Shown here: positions 8,376-16,858 of the stretch, in pieces
Layout of the letters: each line of letters starts with the position of its first letter
Position numbering within the stretch: the first letter of the stretch is position 1
Origin: Terriglobia bacterium
Lineage (GTDB): Bacteria > Acidobacteriota > Terriglobia > JAIQFV01
DNA: 64,000 nt
Reading direction: 5' to 3'
NCBI GenBank assembly: GCA_020073085.1
Contig: JAIQFV010000004.1
Coordinates: 1 to 64,000, forward strand
Made by a program: the position numbers and the translations under genes
The notes under the pieces: model-generated
The model's input: only the letters and a program-made list of their open reading frames with translations
Told to the model about the DNA's origin: nothing
Databases searched by the model: none

Positions 8376-9623
8376 ATGACTCGCCATGTGAGAAAAATCT
8401 GGATTTCCATTCTGGGGATATTCCTGCTCTGCCTTGCGCTCGGCGTGGAATACTCGTCCGGATCGTCGGCATCCAATTCGGGACCGGCCGCTTCCCCGCA
8501 GAATCCTCCTCCCGCCAATCCTCCCTCGTCCGATCCACAGGGCCAGGAAAAACCCAAGCCGGAAGGGGAGCGCCCGGAGGGGCCCCAGCAGCCTGCCGGC
8601 GAAGCCCCCATCAAGGGACCCAAAAAGAAGAAGAAGGCCGAGGAGGAGAAGCCGAAGGAGAAGATCAGCGAGAAGGCCGGCGACGTGGCCCGGATCACCG
8701 TGAACGTGGAGCTTGTGCGGCTGGACATTGTTGCGACCGACGGGCACGGGACGCCCATCCCCGGGCTGACGGAGAAAAACTTCCGCGTGTACGAAGACAA
8801 GGTCGAACAGAAGATTCAGAACTTCCAGCCCACGGAGGCCCCGCTGACAACCGTGCTCATGATGGAATTCAGCCGCGCGACGTGCCCCCTGATGTACAGC
8901 ATGTGCGACTTCGGCTATTACACCCTCACCTCGGATGCCCGCCAACTGGCGAACATGCTGTTCCAGGGATTGCGCCCGGAAGACTGGATCGCGGTGGTGG
9001 CCTACGATATCAAGCCTGAGATTCTGGCGGACTTTACGCAGGAAAAGCGCAATCTCTACGACGCCTTGCGCCGCATGCAGGTCCCCGCGTGGAGTGAGGC
9101 GAATCTCTTTGACGCCCTTTCCGACACGCTCGGCCGGTTGGATGAGGTTGACGGCAAGAAGTCGGTCGTCCTGTTTACGACCGGCCTCGACACCTTCAGT
9201 AAATTGACCTACGACAAGATTCTGAAGAGAGTCCAGAACACCGATGTCAGCATTTACCCAGTCAGTTTCGGAGCCTCACAACGCATCATGAATGACGACC
9301 GGATGGGTCCCATCAACCGGCTCAATTTTCTGCAGGCCGACAATCAACTGACCACGTTTGCACGGGACACTGGCGGGAAGGCCTATTTCCCCCGCTTCGA
9401 AGGGGAATGGCCGGGCATTCTGCAGGATATCATGGCAAACCTGCGCAGCCAGTACTCCATCGGCTATGCCCCCTCCAATCCGGCACGCGACGGGAAATTT
9501 CATAAGGTCAAGGTGGACCTGGTCGCGCCCGATGGCGGCCCGCTCAAGGTGGTGGATCAACACGGCAAGACCTTGAAGGTCGACCTGCGATACCGGCCGG
9601 GCTATTATGCACCGAAAGCATAG
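8376..9623 (+). CDS. VWFA-related protein of the acidobacterial type
   Basis: A 415-residue exported protein. Residues 8-25 form a signal/anchor. Residues 30-105 are a Pro/Lys/Glu-rich linker. The rest matches the acidobacterial VWFA-related family (TIGR03436), including VELVRLDIVATDGHG and GLTEKNFRVYEDKVEQKI, then a Rossmann-like VWA core with SVVLFTTGLDTFSKLTYD. The metal site (MIDAS) is weakened: the usual D-x-S-x-S appears as EFSRA at about residue 168. Family members are abundant in Acidobacteriota, and their role, probably protein-protein contact in the periplasm or on the surface, is not established. Confidence 0.88.
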   Translation: MTRHVRKIWISILGIFLLCLALGVEYSSGSSASNSGPAASPQNPPPANPPSSDPQGQEKPKPEGERPEGPQQPAGEAPIKGPKKKKKAEEEKPKEKISEKAGDVARITVNVELVRLDIVATDGHGTPIPGLTEKNFRVYEDKVEQKIQNFQPTEAPLTTVLMMEFSRATCPLMYSMCDFGYYTLTSDARQLANMLFQGLRPEDWIAVVAYDIKPEILADFTQEKRNLYDALRRMQVPAWSEANLFDALSDTLGRLDEVDGKKSVVLFTTGLDTFSKLTYDKILKRVQNTDVSIYPVSFGASQRIMNDDRMGPINRLNFLQADNQLTTFARDTGGKAYFPRFEGEWPGILQDIMANLRSQYSIGYAPSNPARDGKFHKVKVDLVAPDGGPLKVVDQHGKTLKVDLRYRPGYYAPKA

Positions 9624-9843
9624 GGGGAGGTGATAGGTCATAGGTAATAGGTGGTAGCTAGTAGAGAAGAGAAGTCAGAGGTCGGAAGTCGGAGGTCAGA
9701 TAAGGTATCCAATCCTTACTGGGCCTTTTCCCTTGTAGCGCATCTTATTTTCAAATTCAGATATGCGCTTGTTTTTTTTCTGACATCTGATTTCCGACTT
9801 CTGACTTCACTCCCCTACCACCTATTCCCTATCACCTGAAACC
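9623..9843. repeat. Mirrored heptad-repeat inverted element
   Basis: The left arm has AGGTRRT units (9623-9664) then GAAGTCAGAGGTCGGAAGTC-like units (9671-9701). The right arm has the complement in reverse order: CTGACTTC-like units (9780-9809) then CCTATCACC-like units (9812-9843). The arms match well apart from the loss of one 7-bp unit. The spacer of about 78 bp has its own weak dyad (GCGCATCT with AGATATGCGC). It lies between the VWFA gene and the MidA gene. Confidence 0.8.
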
Positions 9844-9850
9844 TTTTTCC

Positions 9851-11041
9851 ATGACTTCTGACCTTCCCCTCCCACAAAAATCCCTGAACACCCCCCTCGC
9901 CCGCCTGATCGCTGAACAGATCCAGGAGGCCGGCCCCATTAGTTTTCGGGATTTTATGGAACTGGCGCTCTATCATCCGGAACTAGGTTATTACAATCGT
10001 TCCCACACCCGACTCGGCAAGGCGGGTGACTTCTATACCAGTTCCCACGTTGGCCCGCTCTTCGGTTGGACCATCGGCCGGGCGATTGAAAAGCTTCTCG
10101 CAGCGGGGGAAAACTCTGCGGCGGGGGGACCGCGTGGGTCGAAGCGTCCCCGGAAGCCCTTGCTTATCGTCGAGTTCGGTGCAGGCGAGGGGTTTCTGGC
10201 AAAAGATGTTCTCGAATATTTTCAGCATCTGAGCCCGTCGCTCTTTGAGCGAGTGCAATATGTCATCGTAGAACAAAGCCCTGCGTTACGCCGCGCTCAG
10301 ACCCGGCTCTTTGATCAGAATCCGGATCTTCAAAAGCGTGTCCGCTGGTGTACTGCCGATGAACTGGAACCGTTCTCAGGCGTGGTACTGGCCAACGAGT
10401 TTGCCGACGCCTTGCCCTTCCACCGCGTGGTTCTGACTGACGACGGGTATCGAGAGATTTTCGTTGATTTGAGAGAAGGAGGTTTTGTTGAGAAGTTAGG
10501 GATGATCTCGTCTCCGCGCGTCGACGCCTTGATTCACGAGGTGGAAGTGGAATTTGAAGAAAGCTGGGATAGCCCCTGGCCGGTGGGTCAACAGGCGGAG
10601 ATTTCCATCGATGCAGCGGACTGGATTGGTTCTTTGTCGGAAAGGATGGAGCGAGGACGAGTCGTCATCATCGATTATGGAGATAAGGCTGGGAAGTTGT
10701 ATAGCTACCCCCCGTCACAGGGGACGGTGCGGGCCTTTTATCAACACCGGGTCAGCAATCGATATTACGAACACGTCGGCGAACAGGACCTCACAGCGGA
10801 TGTGAATTTTTCCTTGCTCCTCAAGGCCGCCGTTGGACATGGCTTTGAAGAACCTGAACTCTCCACGCAAGCCGAGTTCTTGCTCGAAAATGAGATACTG
10901 AAAGTCGTTGAGGATCGCGAGGGAGCACTCCACCTTCCTCAGGAGGAGGCCCGTAATGCGCGCCGCCAGATTTTGAATTTGACCCTGCCCGAGATGATGG
11001 GCACGCGGTTCAAGGTGTTGACGTTGCGGCGTGGGATTTAG
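9851..11041 (+). CDS. MidA/NDUFAF7-like SAM-dependent methyltransferase
   Basis: A 396-residue protein of the DUF185/COG1565 family. The N-terminus has the signature ISFRDFMELALYHPELGYY (about residues 22-40) and GDFYTSSHVGPLFG. The SAM-binding glycine motif is VEFGAGEGFLAKDV near residue 100. A later ANEFADALPFHRV and a C-terminal DYGDKAGKLYS also fit. In mitochondria NDUFAF7 methylates an arginine of complex I subunit NDUFS2 (NuoD). The bacterial role is inferred, but a complex I operon lies 8.5 kb downstream. The gene stands alone, with a heptad element upstream and a hairpin downstream. Confidence 0.9.
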   Translation: MTSDLPLPQKSLNTPLARLIAEQIQEAGPISFRDFMELALYHPELGYYNRSHTRLGKAGDFYTSSHVGPLFGWTIGRAIEKLLAAGENSAAGGPRGSKRPRKPLLIVEFGAGEGFLAKDVLEYFQHLSPSLFERVQYVIVEQSPALRRAQTRLFDQNPDLQKRVRWCTADELEPFSGVVLANEFADALPFHRVVLTDDGYREIFVDLREGGFVEKLGMISSPRVDALIHEVEVEFEESWDSPWPVGQQAEISIDAADWIGSLSERMERGRVVIIDYGDKAGKLYSYPPSQGTVRAFYQHRVSNRYYEHVGEQDLTADVNFSLLLKAAVGHGFEEPELSTQAEFLLENEILKVVEDREGALHLPQEEARNARRQILNLTLPEMMGTRFKVLTLRRGI

Positions 11042-11081
11042 AGAGGGAATGAGGGCAACTCCCCCCCCTCTTTCCTTTGAA

Positions 11082-11105
11082 AGCACCCCGATTCATCGGG
11101 GTGCT
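11082..11105. terminator. 11-bp perfect hairpin between convergent genes
   Basis: AGCACCCCGAT, loop TC, ATCGGGGTGCT. It lies between the convergent ends of the MidA and glsB genes. There is no long T run, so it may be a two-way weak terminator or a copy of the CCCCGAT palindrome also present at 28215-28254. Confidence 0.5.
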
Positions 11106-11177
11106 ATCAATCGCGAGATCCTTAACACGATTTTCGGGCCAGATACGAACATTCTTAAAATCTGGTTTGGGTCATGA

Positions 11178-11420
11178 TCACTTTTTAAGATGTCGAATAA
11201 CGGCCGTGAGGATCACCGCACCCAGGATGGCGACGAGGATAGTGTAAATCAACCCACCCTGACCGGCGAATCCCAGGAAGCGCATGATGAAGCCCCCGAC
11301 GATCGCTCCGACGATGCCGATGACGATGTCCATCAGAGCCCCGTAGCCGGAACCTTTCATGATCTTGCCTGTGGCCCACCCAGCAACTAAACCGACAATA
11401 ATCCACCATAAGAGATGCAT
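11178..11420 (-). CDS. GlsB/YeaQ/YmgE family small membrane protein
   Basis: An 80-residue membrane protein with three hydrophobic helices rich in Gly, Ile and Val. Family features include the start LLWWIIVGLVAGWATGKIMK, the central MDIVIGIVGAIVGGF, and a C-terminal AILGAVILTAVIR. The family is linked to general or acid stress (Asr/GlsB), with no known molecular activity. It lies 75 bp downstream of the aquaporin gene on the same strand and may be cotranscribed with it. Confidence 0.9.
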   Translation of the reverse strand: MHLLWWIIVGLVAGWATGKIMKGSGYGALMDIVIGIVGAIVGGFIMRFLGFAGQGGLIYTILVAILGAVILTAVIRHLKK

Positions 11421-11494
11421 AATGATTCCCTCCTCGGGCTAATAATTCTATTGATCGACCGTTCCTGGGCACTGCAACCGCCACTTCAAAGGGA

Positions 11495-12199
11495 CTACTT
11501 CGCTCCACTGCCTGAGGGGAAAGCAGCCAAGACCCCGGACCGGTAGAGCACTCCTCCGACGATGCCTGCCAGGCTGGGAACCAGGAGGAACATCCACACC
11601 TGCGAAAGGGCTCGTCCCCCCACCCACACGGCGGGTCCCAGGCTGCGGGCCGGGTTGACGGATACACCGGTAATATTGATCCCGAGGATATGGATCACCA
11701 CCAGCGTGATACCGATGGCAAGACCTGCCATTTGAGTCGGCGCGCCCGTTTGGGTTGAACCCAGGATCACAATGAGAAAAAGCAGGGTGGCGACAAACTC
11801 AAAAACAATCGCCGCGGTCAGACTGTATCCTCCCAGGTACCCTTCGCCCCAGCCGTTCTGCCCCAGGCCGCTCCCAGTAACACTGTATCCGGCAAGAAGG
11901 CCATTCGCGATCGTCGCCAGCACTCCGGCCGCCGCAAGGGCCCCGAGAATCTGGCCGACGATGTAACCAACCAGGTCTTTGCCGTCCATGCGTCCGGCGG
12001 TAAAGACACCGAGGCTGACGGCCGGATTGATGTGGCACCCGGAGATCGGTCCGATTCCATAGGCCATGGCGATCAGGGCGAAGCCGAATGCAAACGCAAT
12101 CCCCAGGAATCCAACATTTTTACCAGCCACCACGGCAGTTCCACATCCGAAAAAAACAAGCGTGAACGTTCCAATGAACTCAGCCAGATATTTCTTCAT
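11495..12199 (-). CDS. aqpZ: Aquaporin (MIP family)
   Basis: A 234-residue channel with six predicted helices and both half-helix NPA motifs: HINPAVSLGVF near residue 62 and SVNPARSLGPAVW near residue 181. The arginine after the second NPA is the selectivity-filter arginine. The small residues around it and the overall length resemble AqpZ-type water channels rather than glycerol facilitators, which have a larger D-rich loop. An AAGGAGG ribosome site sits just before the ATG. It is expected in the inner membrane for rapid water flux, and the paired stress protein GlsB suggests osmotic or stress response. Confidence 0.92.
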   Translation of the reverse strand: MKKYLAEFIGTFTLVFFGCGTAVVAGKNVGFLGIAFAFGFALIAMAYGIGPISGCHINPAVSLGVFTAGRMDGKDLVGYIVGQILGALAAAGVLATIANGLLAGYSVTGSGLGQNGWGEGYLGGYSLTAAIVFEFVATLLFLIVILGSTQTGAPTQMAGLAIGITLVVIHILGINITGVSVNPARSLGPAVWVGGRALSQVWMFLLVPSLAGIVGGVLYRSGVLAAFPSGSGAK

Positions 12200-12415
12200 G
12201 AGGCCTCCTTAACCTTTGGTGAGCACACAATGCTTCGTTCTGCTTGATTGCCGCCCCATTCTGCGCATAAACTATCATAAAAATTAGGGATAGTCCTAGG
12301 GACTCTGAAATTGGTGGCCGTCCTAAGTGTGGAGGAGAATTCAGGCAGGAGGTGGAGTCTTTACTCTACGGCGAGATGTGACGAAAGTGAATTTGCTACC
12401 TCTGGTGAAGCCAGA

Positions 12416-12890
12416 ATGAAATATGCAACTGCGATTGTCATTCTTGTTTTCTTGTTTATGTTAGGCACCGGAGCGTCTGCCAACGACGAGAGTTCCTCGA
12501 CAGATGGCACGGTGGTTGCGATTCAGAAAGGCAAGCACGAGGTGAGGATGATCGACCCGGATTCGGTCGGTGACCTAGTGGAGGTCTGGATGGTGCGTGT
12601 GGACCATTGGCCTCGGGCTCAGAAACCAGAATTCATCCTTGTCGAATACACTCATAAACGACAGCGAGTTGGACAGCACAACCTGGAAATTTGAACTCCG
12701 TCAGGCGCCATTCCAAAAAAGTGGCACATGCCTGAGCTGGTGGACTGCTGAACGATCCGTTGTCCCGGCTGCCTTTGGGAGGCGCAGAAAACTGCCAGAC
12801 TCGAAAAACCTCTCCTGTTTTTTGATGACGAAGCGACCTGTTTCTGCTCCACCTACAACGATGACGCGCTGACCCACACGTACGGCTGCT
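12416..12890 (+). pseudogene. Decayed small secreted protein gene
   Basis: The ATG at 12416 opens a clear signal peptide (MKYATAIVILVFLFMLGTGA) followed by about 65 residues ending at a stop at 12692-12694. The sequence after EFILVEYTH continues more naturally in another frame (NDSELDSTTWKFELRQAP), and further on in a third (LNDPLSRLPLGGAENC). This suggests at least two frameshifts. An alternative is an intact 92-residue protein ending at 12694. I do not recognise the family. Confidence 0.45.
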
Positions 12891-13270
12891 CAATCCAACA
12901 TCTGCTTCTCTTCTGCCGCCTCGCTAGCGGGGCTCATTCAAGACGGAACGGACTGACCCAGGGTTTCGCGCTCCCTTGGACCGGGAGCGCTCCACCCTGG
13001 GCTAAAGGTATGCCGGCCCTTACGGGCCTGTCATTTGGCCAACCCTGCAGCAAGTAGCTTTTTCAAGAAATTGTTTGGGCAACACCCCGGAAAGGGCGGA
13101 AGTAAGAAATGGAAACTCCTTTGGAGGTCATAGGCGACGAGGAGGAAGAAACTCGAGCATGTGGAGTGCGCCGCTTAAAACGCTGCTATGTGAAAGCCAG
13201 AAGTTATTACAAAGCTTCGTATAGAGGGAGGATGCACAAAGCGGAACTGTGGTTCCGCACTCCAAAGGTT
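12891..13270. other. Intergenic region with a GC-rich inverted repeat
   Basis: No gene is supported. The open frame at 13109-13306 runs into the end of the FAD-subunit gene and has no familiar features. A strong imperfect hairpin lies at 12957-13003: CCCAGGGTTTCGCGCTCCC pairs with GGGAGCGCTCCACCCTGGG across a seven-base loop. Confidence 0.45.
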
Positions 13271-14245
13271 CTACGCCATTATTTGGGAGAGCGATTTGGC
13301 CAGTAATTGCCGTGTCAGATCCACCTTGTAGGCGTTTTGGGCCATGGGCTTGGCCTTCCGCACCGCGGCTGCAGCGGCTCGCTCAATAGTTTTCGGATCC
13401 AGCTTCTTTCCTCGCAATTCCTCTTCGGCTTCGAGAGCGCGCCAGGGAATTGGAGCAACCCCGCCCAGCACGATGCGCGCGTCGGCACACACGCCGTTCT
13501 TCATCGTGCATTGAACCGCCGCCGAAGCCAGGGCGAAGTCATACGACTGCCGCTCGCGGGATTTGCTGAACGCGCCGCGGGCGCCTGCCGGTGGCGCAGG
13601 GACAAAGACCTCGGTGAGAATCTCGTCGTCTTCGAGGATGTTCTCCTTCATGATGTTGACCTCAGGACCGACGAAGAATTTTTCCAAAGGAACAGTCTTT
13701 TCACCCTTGGAGCCCTGAACTTTCGCCGAAGCATTCAAAGCCATCAGCGCGGTCGCGCTGTCTGAAGGGTGCACGATGTAACACAAATGGCCGCCCAGGA
13801 TGGCGTGATACTTATTTTCGCCGTCCACCGCAAAACATTTCGCCCCTCCCTTTCTCAGGCAATCAAAGGGTCCGCGCAGATACCAGCATCGAGGACGCTG
13901 GCAGATCGAACCGCCCAGCGTGGCCTGGTTGCGGATCTGCGGCGCGGCGGTGACATAGAGGGCCTCGACGAGCAACGGGAATGACTTCCGAATGATCGGG
14001 TCCTCCTCAATCGTCGAGAGTGTTGTCAGCGCCCCGATCCGGACGCCATCGGCGGTCTCTCGGACATAACGCATTTCCGGCAACGTCTTCAGGCAAACCA
14101 GCATGTCCGGTGTGTCCACCCCGTCCTTTAATCGTCCGAGGATGTCGGTGCCGCCGGCGCATACCTGAGCATTCCCTCCAGCCTTGCTCAAGGTATGAAT
14201 GACATCCGCAATTTGTTGTGGCGCAAAGTATTCAAAAGCTCTCAT
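13271..14245 (-). CDS. FAD-binding subunit of a PaoABC-like aldehyde oxidoreductase
   Basis: A 324-residue FAD subunit of the xanthine oxidase family. The start MRAFEYFAPQ has AAGGAG upstream. The FAD-binding loops are CAGGTDILGRLKDG (about residues 31-44) and the ATLGGSICQRP region near 108. The segment CQRPRCWYLRGPFDCLRKGG followed by AKC carries four cysteines. This fits the extra [4Fe-4S] cluster of PaoB (YagS)-type subunits rather than ordinary XdhB. It passes electrons between the 2Fe-2S subunit and an acceptor. It is third in the operon, after the molybdopterin subunit, from which a GTAGGGGCG hairpin separates it. Confidence 0.92.
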   Translation of the reverse strand: MRAFEYFAPQQIADVIHTLSKAGGNAQVCAGGTDILGRLKDGVDTPDMLVCLKTLPEMRYVRETADGVRIGALTTLSTIEEDPIIRKSFPLLVEALYVTAAPQIRNQATLGGSICQRPRCWYLRGPFDCLRKGGAKCFAVDGENKYHAILGGHLCYIVHPSDSATALMALNASAKVQGSKGEKTVPLEKFFVGPEVNIMKENILEDDEILTEVFVPAPPAGARGAFSKSRERQSYDFALASAAVQCTMKNGVCADARIVLGGVAPIPWRALEAEEELRGKKLDPKTIERAAAAAVRKAKPMAQNAYKVDLTRQLLAKSLSQIMA

Positions 14246-14277
14246 GAGGGACTCCTTAAAAGTTCAAATGATCTCCG

Positions 14278-14305
14278 GTAGGGGCGTACAGCCGTACGCC
14301 CCTAC
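14278..14305. repeat. GTAGGGGCG palindrome inside the oxidoreductase operon
   Basis: GTAGGGGCGTAC, loop AGCC, GTACGCCCCTAC: a perfect 12-bp stem between the molybdopterin and FAD subunit genes. Related sequences occur at 8058-8082 and 22523-22557, so this is a dispersed palindromic element. In an operon gap it could stabilise or attenuate the transcript. Confidence 0.75.
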
Positions 14306-14349
14306 TTCGAAGCATGCACGAATGGGTGATATCCTCAATGACGTCCGCA

Positions 14350-16731
14350 CTACGTCCTGCTTCCCAAACTCTTCAACCCCTCGACAATCTTCTCGGGCGT
14401 GATGGGATTTGACTTCACGCGCACGCCGGTGGCGTGGAAAACGGCATTGGCGATGGCGGGCGCCGTGGCGATCAGTGGAGGCTCGCCGACGCCCTTGGCG
14501 CCGATGTTATTCGCCGTGTATGGAACATCGACGCTGTACACCTCGATGTCCACGGGAGCGTCCAGCGAGGTGGGAGGCCGGTACTCCAGCAGCGAGGCGG
14601 TCACCGGAACACCGGTATTCTTGTCGATCAAGCGCCGTTCTGAAAGCGCGTATCCCGTCCCCATCGTAATCCCGCCTTTGACCTGGCTCGCGAAGGTGTG
14701 AGGATTGATGACGCGCCCCGAATCGTGGGCCGCAACAAATTTCAACACCTTGACCTCGCCGCTGTGCGTGTCGACTTCCACTTCGCAGAACTGTGCACCG
14801 AAGGCGTTCAGGGATTGACCCTTGGGGTTCGGTCCGCGATAGCCTCGTCCCACCAGCGTGCGTTCGGGCATCGCCCCGGCCGCCGCGTCGAATTTCATCC
14901 GTTTGTCGGGCTGAGCAGTGACGAAAATAAACCCGTCCTTGGAACTCAGCTCCTCCGGCTTCACTCCCAGGGAGCCTGCCGCCAGATCGAGCAATTGACG
15001 CTTGGCATCATTGGCGGCCGAGCGCACCGCCGGACCGCTCGAAGCGAGAGTGATGGACCCGTAGCTCGGCAACGTATACGGCGTGGTTTCCGTGTCGGCA
15101 TTGGTGACATGAATCCGGTCGACGGGCACGCCCAACTCCTCCGCGCAGATTTGAGACATGACGGTGCGCGTGCCGGTGCCGATATCGGCGGCCCCGGTCA
15201 ACAGGTTAATGGAGCCGTCCTGATTGATCTTGACGATCGCGGTCGCCGGTGGACCCCCGCCTCCGCCCCAGATCTGCGAGGCCATGCCGACGCCGTATTT
15301 CTTGGTGCCGGCGGGATCGTTGGGCCGCCTCCGTTTCTCATCCCAATGAAATTTCTCGGCGCCGAGCTGGAAGCACTCCGTCAGGCCTTTGCTATGGTAA
15401 GGCTGGTGAGTGACCTGGTCGGTCTTGACGTCGTTGCGAATTCGCAACTCGACGGGATCCATGTTCAACTTATGAGCGATCAGATCCATCAACTGCTCCA
15501 GCCCCCAGGCGTTCTGTACGTTGCTGGGGCCGCGCATCGCCCCCGGAGGTGGAGTGTTCGTGAACACGGCGTTGTCTTCAGCCCGGACATTCGCACAGGC
15601 GTACATTTGCTGCGTCATGGGACTCGAATTGCCCCACATCGAACCGCTCAGGTAGGCTCCCACGGCGTTGATGGATTTCATGTCGATGGCGGTGAGCCGG
15701 CCATCGTTCTTCACTCCGACCTTGTAATGCTGGATGGAGGCGGGCCGGTACACCCCCATGAAATCCTCATTCCGTGAAAGCACCATCTTCACGGGACGCC
15801 CTGTGCGCCGGGCCATGAGGACAGCGAGCATCGTCTGTTTGCCGGCGCCCCCTTTGCTGCCAAATCCGCCACCCATGTGAGTGCCGATGACCCGGACATC
15901 ATTCATGGGTAGCTTGAAAACGCGCGAGATCTCTTCCTGCACTCCAAATACGCCCTGCGTCGACTCCCACACCGTCAGGTGATCTCCATCCCAGAAGGCC
16001 ACGGTTCCATGGACTTCCATGCAGGCATGTTGTTGGGGTTCAGTGCGAAACGTTTCTTCGAAGATGTGGTCGGCCTCTTTAAAGCCGGCCTCCAAATCCC
16101 CACGGGTATGAACCGATGGTTGGCCGATTTTTCTTTGGCCGAATCCGCCTCCGGTGAAATTGCCTTCGGGAAAGAACTTGACCGGCGATTTATCACTCAT
16201 GGAGACTTCCGGATCGAGGACAAATGGGAGGGGCTCGTATTCGACCTGAACCAGGCGCGCGGCGTCCTCGGCCTGGAACTCGGTCTCGGCGGCCACCACG
16301 GCGATCTCCTCTCCGGTGTATTTCGGTTCCAGGGTCAGCAGGGGGAGAGTCCCGGCGAAGGGATTGCCCATGATATATCGCTCCACGTCCTTCGGAAGCA
16401 GAACGGCGTGAACTCCGGGATGAGCCAGCGCCTTCTCAGCTGAGATGCTCTTCACACGGGCGTGCGGCAACTCGCTCCTGACGGCGATCGCGTAAAGCAT
16501 GTGCGGCAACTGGATGTCGGAGGTGTACTTGGCGCGGCCCGTCACCTTGTCGACGCCATCGACACGCGGGACCGGCTGGCCCACGATCTCGGTCTTCGTC
16601 CAGTCGGGCAAGGGCGGCACCTTGCGCGTCCGCACGATGACCCGCCGGCCTTCAATATTGACTTCGCTCTCTTCGTATTCCTGATCCTGCCCGGGCGGGA
16701 TCGGTTTCTGCGTCTTTTCGTCGTCGATCAT
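14350..16731 (-). CDS. Molybdopterin-binding subunit, xanthine oxidase family
   Basis: A 793-residue catalytic subunit of the xanthine dehydrogenase/aldehyde oxidoreductase family. It oxidises aldehydes or N-heterocycles at a molybdenum cofactor. An N-terminal a/b hammerhead domain begins at VPRVDGVDKVTGRAKYTSD (about residues 54-72). Later are the cofactor-binding GTHMGGGFGSKGG (about 284-296), PPPGAMRGP with the arginine of this family, and GVGEPPLIATAPAIANA near the end, holding the general-base glutamate. The length and companion subunits best match PaoC (YagR), but the substrate is not readable from sequence. Confidence 0.94.
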   Translation of the reverse strand: MIDDEKTQKPIPPGQDQEYEESEVNIEGRRVIVRTRKVPPLPDWTKTEIVGQPVPRVDGVDKVTGRAKYTSDIQLPHMLYAIAVRSELPHARVKSISAEKALAHPGVHAVLLPKDVERYIMGNPFAGTLPLLTLEPKYTGEEIAVVAAETEFQAEDAARLVQVEYEPLPFVLDPEVSMSDKSPVKFFPEGNFTGGGFGQRKIGQPSVHTRGDLEAGFKEADHIFEETFRTEPQQHACMEVHGTVAFWDGDHLTVWESTQGVFGVQEEISRVFKLPMNDVRVIGTHMGGGFGSKGGAGKQTMLAVLMARRTGRPVKMVLSRNEDFMGVYRPASIQHYKVGVKNDGRLTAIDMKSINAVGAYLSGSMWGNSSPMTQQMYACANVRAEDNAVFTNTPPPGAMRGPSNVQNAWGLEQLMDLIAHKLNMDPVELRIRNDVKTDQVTHQPYHSKGLTECFQLGAEKFHWDEKRRRPNDPAGTKKYGVGMASQIWGGGGGPPATAIVKINQDGSINLLTGAADIGTGTRTVMSQICAEELGVPVDRIHVTNADTETTPYTLPSYGSITLASSGPAVRSAANDAKRQLLDLAAGSLGVKPEELSSKDGFIFVTAQPDKRMKFDAAAGAMPERTLVGRGYRGPNPKGQSLNAFGAQFCEVEVDTHSGEVKVLKFVAAHDSGRVINPHTFASQVKGGITMGTGYALSERRLIDKNTGVPVTASLLEYRPPTSLDAPVDIEVYSVDVPYTANNIGAKGVGEPPLIATAPAIANAVFHATGVRVKSNPITPEKIVEGLKSLGSRT

Positions 16732-16858
16732 GACAGTCGCCTTTCTTGCAGTTCGTTTGAAATCTCCGATCTGAAATCTCAGATCATCCCTCTATAAAGC
16801 CTTGGTAGCCGGGATGGATTCGCCCTTTGAATCCCTCCCGGGCTCTTGTGAGATGCCC

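Noticed and set aside
13109-13306. Small plus-strand gene of 65 codons
   Set aside because: It ends inside the convergent FAD-subunit gene, has no ribosome site and no family features.
14698-15777. Plus-strand open frame of 359 codons
   Set aside because: It is antisense to the molybdopterin subunit and has shadow composition.
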